Part shown: positions 40,360 through 49,004 of the stretch, piece after piece | Position numbering within the stretch: position 1 is the stretch's first letter | How the letters are laid out: every line of letters begins with the position of its first letter | NCBI GenBank assembly: GCA_963703855.1 | Contig: CAVPFW010000008.1 | Span: 124,001 to 188,000 of the forward strand | Length of the DNA: 64,000 bases | Direction: 5' to 3' | Source of the DNA: AP-15 sp963703855 | GTDB taxonomy: Bacteria; Pseudomonadota; Alphaproteobacteria; ATCC43930; CGMCC-115725 | Position numbers and translations under genes: made by a program | The notes under the pieces: generated by a model | Told to the model about the DNA's origin: nothing | The model's database searches: none | The model's input: only the letters and a program-made list of their open reading frames with translations

Positions 40360-42953
40360 TCAGGGCTCGACCTTCAGCTCCGCGGTCACCGTCCGGCCGC
40401 TCAGCACGTCGGTCGCGCGGATTTTCCAGATCCCGGATTGGTCGTTGAAGGCCAGCGGCAACAGCTTTATCCCGCGCCATCTTGCGCGGCGAGGAGGTTG
40501 CCGGAGTAGGGCCGCACGATCCGGCCGTCGGGGCCGACGATGTCAACATGGATGACCGCGGGCGTCGCGCCGGGCAACTCGGTCGAGCCCAGCCGAATGT
40601 GGAATTCGGCGTTGTCGCCGAGGCGCGCGGCGGCCGGGCCGGCGAGCGTGGGTCCAGAAAGCGGTTTTGGCGACAGGGCCAGGATCGCGGGCTCGCCGGG
40701 GGCGAGGTCGAGCGCCGCGCGATCGGTCTCGCCGAGCCCTCGCCGCCCCCGCAGATCGTAAACATCGAGCCGCTGCGGCAGGGTGACGATTACGGTCTCC
40801 CGGCTGGTTGGCTGCGCCGCCCCCAGGTCGCGCTGCACCGCGAGGATCGTCGCCCGGCCGCTGTCGAAGACGCGGGTCTCGATGTCGTCGGCCCGGCCGC
40901 CATCGGCGCGGGCGATCGGAAAGGGGGGCTTGACGCCGGCGGCGGCCATAATCGCGCCGATGGACCGGGCGCGCGACCCGCCCTCGGCCCCCGAGAAATC
41001 CATGTAGAGCGCCTTCCCCTCGCCGAACGCAAATGGTGTCGTCGCGGCGGCGGGCGGCCCGGCAAAGACATCGGAGAGCAGTGGTTTTTCCGCCCTTTTC
41101 CCGTGCTCGTCGAACAAGCCGGGTTCGCCGTCGGCGACCGCCACCCCGCCCTTGGCGACGAAATCCCGGATCGCTCCAGCCTCCGCCGGCGACAAGGCGA
41201 CGGCATGGGGCAGCATCAGGATGCGGCAGCTGCCGTCGCGCAGCGCGCCGTCTGCGACCTCGGCGGCGGCAACAAACCGCGGCTCCAGCCCGATATGCTC
41301 GATCGTCTGCACAAAGTTGCGCGTGGATGTCCGCGGGGCGGCGCCCAACGGCTCCGCGCTCGCGGTCGCGCCGCTTTCCTTTTGGCCGCGCGCGCGCCGG
41401 TCGAGCAGCCAGTCGATCCGCATGCTGGCCTGCGAATAGAGCACCGCGACCGGGTCGGTGTGCCGCCGGCTGTTGATCAGCAAGGCGCCGAGACCGCCGC
41501 GGATCTCGGCGAAATAGGGCGCGGCCTGCTTGCCCCGCTCGCCGAGGCTGCCGTGCTTCGTCGCGAACCCGTTGTCGGCGTCCCACAGGATCAGCCCCCG
41601 GGTTCCGCGCAACAGCTCGCGCCAGGCGCGATAGGCCGCTTGCGGGCCGCTCAGAAACGCGGTCGTCAGCAGCACCAGCTTCGGGTTGAACGAGCGCAGC
41701 ATCTCGAAATTTTCGTCGTAATCGTAGGGCTCGACGACATCGACGCTGTGCGCCAGGCGGGGATAGTCATAGCCGCCCCAGCCGGGTATCTGCGCGCCCT
41801 CGATCGCCGACAGCGCGTCCGGGTCGGCGGCATGAACGGCGGCGGTGCCCGAGGCCACGGCGCGGGCGAACGCGACATCCATCCATTCCTTGAAATCGCC
41901 CCACGCCGAGAAATTCTCGTCGGATGTCCGGATTGCCTGCCGGGTCGTCATCGGCATGACCTGGTCCCATTTGTCGAAATGCGAGCCCCACTGACGGTTG
42001 AGCGCGGGTAAGCCGCCATAGCGTTCCTTCAACCAGCCCCGCATTCCGGCAACGGAATGATTCGACAAGTCGAAATCCCAAAAGCTGGACAAGTCGGCGA
42101 TCCCGGTTTCATCGCCCAGACTGTAGTAGAGCGGCCGATAGCCCCGCAGCGCGCCGACGTCCCGGATCAGCCGGGCGCGGATTTTGGCCAGCCAGTCGGG
42201 GTCGGAAAGGCTCGGATCGCGGATAAAGGCCGCGAGATCGTCGGGTTTCTCGCGATGGAGCGCCCCGGCCGCCAGAAAGCGCCAGTCGACCGGGCGATCG
42301 CCCGACCATTTGTGATAGGGCGAATAAAAATCGGTTGCGATGTTTTCCAGATAAAAGCGCAAATCCGCGTCGAGCAGCGAAGCGAGCCCGGCCGCGACAT
42401 AGGTCCCGTTGGTGCGGTGGTCGGCCTCCAGCATGCCGGCGGTGACGCCGAGCCGCTTCAGCGCCTGATAGGCGGCCGGCGTCTGGCCCTGCCACATGAT
42501 GATCTGATAATCCCACCATGGCTGATTGGGCGGGGACGCGATGAACGAGGTCGCCTGAGCGTCGCGGCGATGGACCGAGGCGCCGCCGTTGTCGACGCCG
42601 TCGAGCGAGAGCTGCGCGGCGAGCTCGTTTTTTACGGTCACGGCGCGCCGCATGTCGAGACCGAAAGCCACCTGCGAGGCGCCGGCGAGGTCCAGCGGGA
42701 TACGGCGCCGCTCGACCTCGCGGCCGTCGACATCGGTCCACTCGACATCGAGATGGCCGCGCCCGGTTGCCGGCTTGTCGAAACGGTAGGCAGCGGTGAC
42801 CTGCGAGCCTCGTTCGACCGTCCGCGGCAGCACCAGCTCGTCGGCTGCCGCGGCGCCGGCGCCGATGCCGGGTATCGCCGAGACCAGCGCGGCAATCGCC
42901 AGGCGATCGGCGCGTTTGATCAGATCGGCCATCGCCGTGCCCGCTTTAGCCAT
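40360..42953 (-). pseudogene. Secreted GH42-like glycoside hydrolase with a late frameshift
   Basis: A signal peptide (LAIAALVSAIPGIGAGAAAA) is followed by an Ig-like region and a TIM barrel similar to beta-galactosidases of the GH42/GH-A clan: WWDYQIIMWQGQTPAAYQAL, LYYSLGDETGIADLSSFWDF (candidate acid/base region), LSAIEGAQIPGWGGYDYPRL (candidate nucleophile Glu) and LILWDADNGF; then a glutaminase-like lobe (RILMLPHAVALSPAEAGAIRDFV). The frame ends early at 40467 (LLAAQDGAG). One added base at about 40470-40474 extends it with IKLLPLAFNDQSGIWKIRAT and a normal C-terminal beta-sandwich end (GRTVTAELKVEP) at 40360, 864 residues. The missing piece is small, so some function could remain. Confidence 0.7.
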
Positions 42954-43101
42954 TGCCGCGCCCGCTTTGCCATTGCTTTAGATTGACAGCCCACTGCCCG
43001 GACCTATAGTGCCCGCCCTGCGACGGCAGGGGCCGCCGCGGCGCTCGTGCGCCCGTTGCGCGGTTGCGGCCCGCGCGCGGCAACCCATATCGGCTGATGC
43101 C

Positions 43102-43461
43102 ATGTTTGCAGTGATCCGAACCGGCGGCAAGCAATACAGGGTCGCCCAGGGCGATGTCATCGCCGTCGAAAAGCTCGCCGGCGAGCCGGGTGCGGTCATC
43201 GAGCTCGGCGAGGTGCTGATGATCGGCGACGGCGCCGAGGTCGCCGCCGGCGCGCCGCTGGTCGCCGGCGCCGCGGTCAGCGCCACCGTCGTCGAGCAGA
43301 GCCGGGCGGCAAAGATCATCGTCTTCAAAAAGAAGCGGCGGCACAATTATCGGCGCAAAAAGGGGCATCGCCAGCACCAGACCGTGCTGCGCATCACCGA
43401 GATCCGCGGCGCCGGGAGTGCCGGGCGCGCGGCACAGGAGGAAGTGAGCGATGGCGCATAA
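43102..43461 (+). CDS. rplU: 50S ribosomal protein L21
   Basis: 119 residues. MFAVIRTGGKQYRVAQGDVIAVEKL is the L21 signature, and KKKRRHNYRRKKGHRQHQT is the RNA-binding end. The C-terminal 20 residues (AGSAGRAAQEEVSDGA) are an extension that overlaps the start of rpmA by 11 bases, so the two are coupled. Start ATG 43102. Confidence 0.96.
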   Translation: MFAVIRTGGKQYRVAQGDVIAVEKLAGEPGAVIELGEVLMIGDGAEVAAGAPLVAGAAVSATVVEQSRAAKIIVFKKKRRHNYRRKKGHRQHQTVLRITEIRGAGSAGRAAQEEVSDGA

Positions 43462-43735
43462 AAAGGCCGGCGGATCGTCGCGCAACGGCCGCGACAGCCG
43501 CGGACGCCGCCTCGGCGTCAAGAAGTTCGGCGGCGAAATCGTGGTCCCCGGCCACATCATCGTGCGCCAGCGCGGCACCAAGTTCCATCCGGGCGCCCAT
43601 GTCGGCATCGGCCGCGACCACACCTTGTTCGCAACCTCGGGGGGTGCCGTGCGCTTTCACGATGGGCGCGCCGGGCGCAGCTATGTGTCGGTGGTCCCGC
43701 CGGCGTTGGCGCCCGTGGCCGAAGCTGCCGACTAG
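43451..43735 (+). CDS. rpmA: 50S ribosomal protein L27
   Basis: 94 residues. MAHKKAGGSSRNGRDSRGRRLGVKKFGGE is diagnostic; the flexible N-terminus reaches the peptidyl-transferase centre. GHIIVRQRGTKFHPGAHVGIGRDHTLFA follows. It lies in the conserved rplU-rpmA-obgE order, with a terminator between rpmA and obgE. Confidence 0.97.
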   Translation: MAHKKAGGSSRNGRDSRGRRLGVKKFGGEIVVPGHIIVRQRGTKFHPGAHVGIGRDHTLFATSGGAVRFHDGRAGRSYVSVVPPALAPVAEAAD

Positions 43736-43762
43736 CCGTTCCCCAACCGACGCCGAAGCCCG

Positions 43763-43793
43763 AGGGGAGCGGCCCGGCCGTTCCCCTTTTTTG
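43763..43793 (+). terminator. Intrinsic terminator between rpmA and obgE
   Basis: AGGGGAGCGG-CCCGGC-CGTTCCCC followed by TTTTTT: a stem of about eight pairs with one G-T mismatch, then six T. It would end rplU-rpmA transcripts, possibly with read-through into obgE, which starts 12 bases later. Confidence 0.75.
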
Positions 43794-43804
43794 CGGCTCT
43801 CCCG

Positions 43805-44857
43805 ATGAAATTTCTCGACCAGTGCAAGATCTACCTGAAGAGCGGCGACGGCGGTCGCGGCTCGGCGAGTTTTCGCCGCGAGAAGTTCATCGAGTTCGGC
43901 GGGCCCGACGGCGGCAACGGCGGCAAGGGCGGCGATATCGTCTTGATCGCGGCGGATAACCTCAACACCCTGATCGACTATCGCTACCGCCAGCATTTCC
44001 GCGCGCCGGACGGTCGCGGCGGGGCCGGGCGCGAAAAGACCGGCGCCAATGGCGGCGAGCTGGTGCTGCGCGTTCCGCTCGGGACCCAGATCATGGACGA
44101 GGAGAACCGGCTGGTGCTGGCCGACCTGACCCGCCCCGGCGAGCGTCTGGTCTTCCTGCGCGGCGGCGATGGCGGGTTCGGCAACGCGCATTACAAAAGT
44201 TCGACCAATCGCGCGCCGCGCCGCGCCGATCCCGGATGGCCGGGCAAGGAGGCGTGGGTGTGGCTGCGCTTGAAGCTGATCGCCGATGTCGGTCTGGTCG
44301 GCATGCCCAACGCCGGCAAATCGACTTTTCTCGCCGCGGTCTCGCAGGCCAGGCCCAAGATCGCCGACTACCCGTTCACCACCCTGAAGCCGCAGCTCGG
44401 GGTGGTGCGGGTGCATGACGACGAGCTCGTGCTGGCCGACCTGCCCGGGCTGATCGAGGGCGCGAGCGAGGGCGTCGGGATCGGCACCCGATTTTTGGGC
44501 CATGTCGAGCGCTGCGCCGTTATCCTCCATCTCGTCGACGGCACCATCGACGATGTAGCCGAGGCCTACCGCGCGATCCGCCACGAGCTCGCCGCCTACG
44601 GCCACGGCCTCGCCGACAAGCCCGAGATCGTCGGGCTCAACAAGATCGACGCGCTCGACACCGCAACGATCGCGGCGAAAGCTCGGGAGCTGCGTCGCAC
44701 CATTGGGCCCGGCAACGCAGTCCTGCCGTTATCCGGTGTCGCCGGCGCCGGCGTCCCGGAGGTGCTCGGCGCGCTATTCGCCAATCTATCGGCGGAACGG
44801 ATTGCTGCCAAAGCCGAGGAGAGGGCCAAGACGCTGCCTCGCGTACACACACCGTGA
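43805..44857 (+). CDS. obgE: GTPase ObgE/CgtA
   Basis: 350 residues, essential GTPase in 50S maturation and stress signalling. The Obg glycine-rich domain (GDGGRGSASFRREKFIEFGGPDGGNGGKGGD) is followed by the G domain: P-loop VGMPNAGKSTFL, switch YPFTTLKPQLGVV, DLPGLIEGASEG and the guanine motif NKID. The stop overlaps the GTG start of proB (GTGA), so proB is coupled to it. Confidence 0.97.
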   Translation: MKFLDQCKIYLKSGDGGRGSASFRREKFIEFGGPDGGNGGKGGDIVLIAADNLNTLIDYRYRQHFRAPDGRGGAGREKTGANGGELVLRVPLGTQIMDEENRLVLADLTRPGERLVFLRGGDGGFGNAHYKSSTNRAPRRADPGWPGKEAWVWLRLKLIADVGLVGMPNAGKSTFLAAVSQARPKIADYPFTTLKPQLGVVRVHDDELVLADLPGLIEGASEGVGIGTRFLGHVERCAVILHLVDGTIDDVAEAYRAIRHELAAYGHGLADKPEIVGLNKIDALDTATIAAKARELRRTIGPGNAVLPLSGVAGAGVPEVLGALFANLSAERIAAKAEERAKTLPRVHTP

Positions 44858-46059
44858 CGGGGCTGGCTTCCGGACCGCGGGCTTCCAGCCCGCTCAGCGC
44901 GCCAGACGCAAGCGCTCCGACCCCCGCCGCGGCGCTCGGCGCCGCCCGGCGGCTCGTCGTCAAGATCGGCTCGGCATTGCTGGTCGCCGACAGCGGCGAG
45001 ATCCGCCGGGCATGGCTCGACACCTTGGCCGACGACGTCGCGCGCTGCCGCGCCAGGGGCCAGCAGGTGATCGTCGTCTCCTCCGGCGCGATCGCGGTCG
45101 GCGGCCGGCATCTGGGTCTCGCCGGAAACCGGCTCAGGCTCGACGAAAAGCAGGCCGCCGCCGCGACCGGGCAGATCCGCCTCGCCCACGCCTATCAGGA
45201 GGCGCTGGCCCGCCACGGCATCACCGTCGCGCAGATCCTGCTGACCCTGGAGGACACCGAGGCGCGGCGTCGCCATCTGAACGCGCGCGCCACCTTTGCT
45301 CAACTGCTCGGGCTGGGTGCGGTCCCGGTGGTCAACGAGAACGACACGATCGCCACCGCCGAGATCCGCTTTGGCGACAACGACCGGCTGGCCGCCCGCG
45401 TCGCCCAGATGACCAGCGCCGACATGCTGGTGCTGCTGTCCGACATCGACGGGCTCTATACCGCGGATCCGCGCCGGGATCCCGGCGCCCGCCACCTCGC
45501 GACGGTGCGCGAGATCGGGCCGCAGATCGAGGCGATGGCCGGCGAGGCGGCACCCGGCTACAGCTCGGGCGGGATGGTGACCAAGCTCGCCGCCGCCCGC
45601 ATCGCCATGGGTGCCGGCTGCCATATGCTGATCGCCCGCGGCGTGCCGGAAGGGGGTGGCTCGCCCGGCCCGCTCGCCGCGATCGAGGCCGGCGGCCGCG
45701 CGACGTTGTTTCTGCCGCGGGGCGAGCCGCGCTCGGCGCGCAAATCGTGGATTGCCGGGACCGTCGAGCCGTTGGGCACCGTCATTGTCGACGACGGCGC
45801 CGCCCAGGCGCTGCGGCGCGGCAGGAGCCTGTTGCCGGCTGGCGTCGTCGCGGTCGAAGGCGCCTTCGAGCGCGGCGACGCGGTGATCGTCCGCACCCGT
45901 TCCGGGAGCGAAGCCGGGCGCGGGCTCTCGGCCTATTCGAGCGCCGACATTTTCCGCATCGCCGGCCACAAGAGTGGTGAAATTGCCGGCATCCTCGGAT
46001 ACCGTGGACGCGACGAAGTGATCCATCGCGACGATCTGGTGGTGACCGAACGCCAATGA
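44854..46059 (+). CDS. proB: Glutamate 5-kinase
   Basis: First step of proline synthesis: ATP-dependent phosphorylation of glutamate. 401 residues from the overlapping GTG at 44854; the first 30 residues (SSPLSAPDASAPTPAAALGA) precede the family core, which begins RRLVVKIGSALLV. Kinase motifs are VVSSGAIAVGGRHL, VVNENDTIATAEIRFGDNDRLAA and LLSDIDGLYTADPR; the C-terminal PUA domain has RSLLPAGVVAVEGAFERGDAV. Overlaps proA by four bases. Confidence 0.95.
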   Translation: MTGLASGPRASSPLSAPDASAPTPAAALGAARRLVVKIGSALLVADSGEIRRAWLDTLADDVARCRARGQQVIVVSSGAIAVGGRHLGLAGNRLRLDEKQAAAATGQIRLAHAYQEALARHGITVAQILLTLEDTEARRRHLNARATFAQLLGLGAVPVVNENDTIATAEIRFGDNDRLAARVAQMTSADMLVLLSDIDGLYTADPRRDPGARHLATVREIGPQIEAMAGEAAPGYSSGGMVTKLAAARIAMGAGCHMLIARGVPEGGGSPGPLAAIEAGGRATLFLPRGEPRSARKSWIAGTVEPLGTVIVDDGAAQALRRGRSLLPAGVVAVEGAFERGDAVIVRTRSGSEAGRGLSAYSSADIFRIAGHKSGEIAGILGYRGRDEVIHRDDLVVTERQ

Positions 46060-47357
46060 GCACCGAGGCCATGCTGCGCCCCCCGACCAAGACGCCGGAC
46101 CCCGCTCTGGCGAGCGAAATGGCCGAGATCGGGCTTCGCGCCCGCGCCGCGGCGGTCGCCCTCGGTCTCGCCTCCGCCGAAGACAAGAGTGCTGCGTTGC
46201 GCGCCGCCGCGCGGAGCATGCGCGCCGGCGAGGCCGAGATCCTCACCGCCAATGCCCGCGACCTAGACGAGGCCGAAGGCGAGGGGCTCGCCCCGGCATT
46301 GCGCGACCGCCTCGCCCTCGATCCCCGGCGGGTGGAAGCGATTGCCGCCGGGCTCGAAGCGATTGCCGCCTTGCCCGACCCGGTCGGCCGCACCCTCGGC
46401 CGCTGGACGCGCCCGAACGGGCTGGACATCGAGCGCGTCGCGGTGCCGCTCGGCGTCATCGGCATCATCTACGAGAGCCGGCCGAACGTGACCGCGGACG
46501 CCGGCGGGCTCGCGCTCAAATCGGGCAATGCCGCGATCCTGCGCGGCGGGTCGGAAAGCTTTTATTCGTCGCGCGCCTTGGTCGCCGCGTTGCGCCAAGG
46601 GCTGTGCAAGGTCGGCTTGCCCGAAGACGCGATCCAGCTGGTGCCGACCCGCGACCGCGCCGCGGTCGGGCTGATGCTCGGCATGAGCGGTGTCATCGAC
46701 ATCATCGTCCCGCGCGGCGGGTCGTCCCTGATCGAGCGGGTGCAGCGCGAGAGCCGGATCCCGGTGATCGCCCACCTCGAAGGGCTGTGCCACACCTATG
46801 TCGACGGCGCCGCCGATCCCGAGAAGGCGCGGGCGATCGTGCTCAACGCCAAGATGCGCCGGGTGTCGATCTGCGGCGCCACCGAGACCCTGCTCGTCGA
46901 CCGCAAGGTCGCGACGACGATCCTGCCGGCGATCCTTGCCGATTTGCGCTCCGCCGGCTGCGAATTGCGCGGCGATCCCGAAGTCCTGGCGCTCGACGGC
47001 GAGGTCAGGCCGGCCACTGAGCAGGACTGGCGCACCGAATACCTCGACGCCATCCTCGCGATCCGCATCGTCGACGGAGTTGAGGAGGCGATCGCTCACA
47101 TCGAGCGCTGGGGCTCGCACCACACCGACGCGATCGTGACCGAAAGCCCGGACATCGCGGAGCGCTTTCTGCGCGAGGTCGACAGCGCGATCGTGCTGGT
47201 CAACGCCTCGACCCAGTTCGCCGACGGCGGCGAGTTCGGCATGGGCGCCGAGATCGGCATCTCGACCCAGCGCCTGCCGCCGCGCGGGCCGGTCGGCGCC
47301 GAGCAGCTGACCACCTACAAATACCTGGTGCGCGGCACCGGCCAGGTGCGCCCCTGA
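46056..47357 (+). CDS. proA: Gamma-glutamyl phosphate reductase
   Basis: Second step of proline synthesis. 433 residues, aldehyde-dehydrogenase fold: GVIGIIYESRPNVTADAGGLALKSGNA, GGSESFYSSRALVAAL, the region KMRRVSICGATETLLVD (with its family Cys), and FADGGEFGMGAEIGIST near the end. ATGA overlap with proB. Some 20 bases after its stop comes the repeat that covers the start of the next gene. Confidence 0.96.
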   Translation: MSTEAMLRPPTKTPDPALASEMAEIGLRARAAAVALGLASAEDKSAALRAAARSMRAGEAEILTANARDLDEAEGEGLAPALRDRLALDPRRVEAIAAGLEAIAALPDPVGRTLGRWTRPNGLDIERVAVPLGVIGIIYESRPNVTADAGGLALKSGNAAILRGGSESFYSSRALVAALRQGLCKVGLPEDAIQLVPTRDRAAVGLMLGMSGVIDIIVPRGGSSLIERVQRESRIPVIAHLEGLCHTYVDGAADPEKARAIVLNAKMRRVSICGATETLLVDRKVATTILPAILADLRSAGCELRGDPEVLALDGEVRPATEQDWRTEYLDAILAIRIVDGVEEAIAHIERWGSHHTDAIVTESPDIAERFLREVDSAIVLVNASTQFADGGEFGMGAEIGISTQRLPPRGPVGAEQLTTYKYLVRGTGQVRP

Positions 47358-47368
47358 CCAGCTCCGTC

Positions 47369-48526
47369 ATGCGCCTTAAATCCCCTCTCCGCCCATTCGG
47401 GGGAAAAGGGAGGGGCCCGTCGCCGATGCGACGGGAGGGTGAGGTGGGTCATCGGCGGGCGCCCCTGAATCCCCCACCTCACCCCGGCCCTCTCCGCCCC
47501 CAGGGGCAGAGAGGGGCTAGTCGCCACCGCCGCATCGGTCTGCTCGGCGGCTCGTTCAACCCGGCCCATCGCGGTCATCTGCATCTGAGCCTGACCGCGC
47601 TGAAGCGTCTCGACCTCGCCGCGGTATGGTGGCTGGTATCGCCGCAGAACCCGTTGAAGCCGGTCGCCGGCATGGCCCCGTTCGCGGACCGGCTCGCTCA
47701 GGCGCGGCAAGTCGCGTCCGGGCATCGCCGCATCCGCGTCACCGATATCGAAAACCGGCTCGGCGGCAGGCACTACACCGTCGATACGTTGCGGGCCTTG
47801 CGCCATCGCTTTGCGCAGCTGCGCTTCGTGTGGCTGATGGGCGGCGACAACCTGATCCAGATCCGGCGTTGGGAGCGCTGGCCCGAGATCTTCCAGATGG
47901 TCCCGGTCGCCGTGTTCGACCGCCCTTCCTACGCGCCGAAAGCGCTCGCCGGCCTCGCCGCGCAGCGCTTTGCCTCGAGCCGCGTGCCGGTCGTCGCCGC
48001 GCGCCGGCTTGCCGAGAGGAAGCCGCCGGCCTGGGTGTTCTTTCATTCCCGGCTCGACCCGAGCTCGGCGACCCGGATTCGTTCCGAGCTCGAGCAAGAT
48101 CCGCCACAGCTTTTTATGGAGCAAGGACCCGAATTGGCCACGATCACAGCGCTGAAATCCCGCCCCCGCACAACCCCCCGGGCAACGCCGCAACAGCTCC
48201 TCGACCTCGTCGTGAGGACGCTCGAGGACGGCAAGGCCGAGGACATCGTCACGATCGACCTCGCCGGCAAAACCACGATCGCCGACTACATGGTGGTCGC
48301 GAGCGGCCGGGTCGCGCGCCAGGTGGCGGCGCTGACCGAGCACCTCGAGGAGACGCTGTCGCCGCGCGCGCGGATCGCGATCGAGGGCAAGGCGCAGGGC
48401 GATTGGGTGCTGATCGACGCCGGCGATGTGATCGTGCATCTGTTCCGGCCCGAAATCCGCTCCTATTACAACCTCGAAAAGCTGTGGAGCGAAGCATTCC
48501 CCGACGCCGAAGCGGCGCGGCAGTAG
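47369..48526 (+). CDS. nadD-rsfS: Single frame encoding NadD (nicotinate-nucleotide adenylyltransferase) and RsfS (ribosome silencing factor)
   Basis: The middle part (about residues 55-245) is NadD: RRIGLLGGSFNPAHRGHLHLSL with the nucleotidyltransferase motif, WWLVSPQNPLKP, GRHYTVDTLRAL, FVWLMGGDNL and HSRLDPSSATRIRSEL with the C-terminal STxxR. Without any stop it continues into RsfS: TPQQLLDLVVRTLEDGKAEDIVTIDLAGKTTIADYMVVASG and IRSYYNLEKLWSE. The two are normally separate neighbouring genes. An ATG at 48116 could give RsfS separately but has no clear ribosome site. The first 50 residues are repeat DNA, so the real NadD start is unclear. NadD makes deamido-NAD; RsfS blocks subunit joining in starvation. 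Confidence 0.85.
   Translation: MRLKSPLRPFGGKGRGPSPMRREGEVGHRRAPLNPPPHPGPLRPQGQRGASRHRRIGLLGGSFNPAHRGHLHLSLTALKRLDLAAVWWLVSPQNPLKPVAGMAPFADRLAQARQVASGHRRIRVTDIENRLGGRHYTVDTLRALRHRFAQLRFVWLMGGDNLIQIRRWERWPEIFQMVPVAVFDRPSYAPKALAGLAAQRFASSRVPVVAARRLAERKPPAWVFFHSRLDPSSATRIRSELEQDPPQLFMEQGPELATITALKSRPRTTPRATPQQLLDLVVRTLEDGKAEDIVTIDLAGKTTIADYMVVASGRVARQVAALTEHLEETLSPRARIAIEGKAQGDWVLIDAGDVIVHLFRPEIRSYYNLEKLWSEAFPDAEAARQ
47380..47516. repeat. Dispersed GC-rich palindromic repeat covering the nadD 5' end
   Basis: CCCCTCTCCGCCCATTCGGGGG, GGGAGGGTGAGGTGGG, CACCTCACCCCGGCCCTCTC and AGAGAGGGG repeat the plan of the element at 35334. It ends within about 10 bases of the first conserved NadD codons. Confidence 0.75.
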
Positions 48527-48533
48527 CGCGGGG

Positions 48534-49001
48534 ATGCGGCCGATACGCTACCGTATCTTGGCGGTCGGCCGATTGCGCAGTGGTCCGTTCAAGGACCTGC
48601 AGTCGCTCTACGCCGCGCGAATCCTGCCACCCCCGGCGATCCTCGAGCTCGAAGTGAGGCAGCCTCTGCCCCCGGCGGCGCTCAAAAAACGCGAGGCCGA
48701 GCTGATCCTCAAATCTCTGCCGCCGGATGCTCCTCTGGTCGCGCTCGACGAGGATGGCGAGCTGTGGTCGAGCCGCGACCTGGCCGGCCGGCTCGCCCTG
48801 TGGCGCGACCGGGGCGTAGCCGAGCTCGCCTTTGCGATCGGCGGCGCCGAGGGCCTGGGAGCCGCGATCCTCGATCGCGCCCAGGCGACCCTGTCGCTCG
48901 GGCGGATGACCTGGCCGCATTTCCTGGTCCGCGGCATGCTGCTCGAACAGCTCTACCGCGCCCAGCAGATCCTCGCCGGCCACCCCTACCACCGGGAGTG
49001 A
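48534..49001 (+). CDS. rlmH: 23S rRNA pseudouridine(1915) N3-methyltransferase RlmH
   Basis: 155 residues, SPOUT methyltransferase acting on the ribosomal decoding-centre helix 69. YRILAVGRLRSGPFKDL is the N-terminus; PLVALDEDGELWSSRDLA, LAFAIGGAEGLGAAILDRA and LSLGRMTWPHFLVRGMLLEQLYRAQQILAGHPYHRE form the trefoil knot and the invariant end. It follows rsfS by 7 bases, the conserved order. Confidence 0.96.
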   Translation: MRPIRYRILAVGRLRSGPFKDLQSLYAARILPPPAILELEVRQPLPPAALKKREAELILKSLPPDAPLVALDEDGELWSSRDLAGRLALWRDRGVAELAFAIGGAEGLGAAILDRAQATLSLGRMTWPHFLVRGMLLEQLYRAQQILAGHPYHRE

Positions 49002-49004
49002 GCG

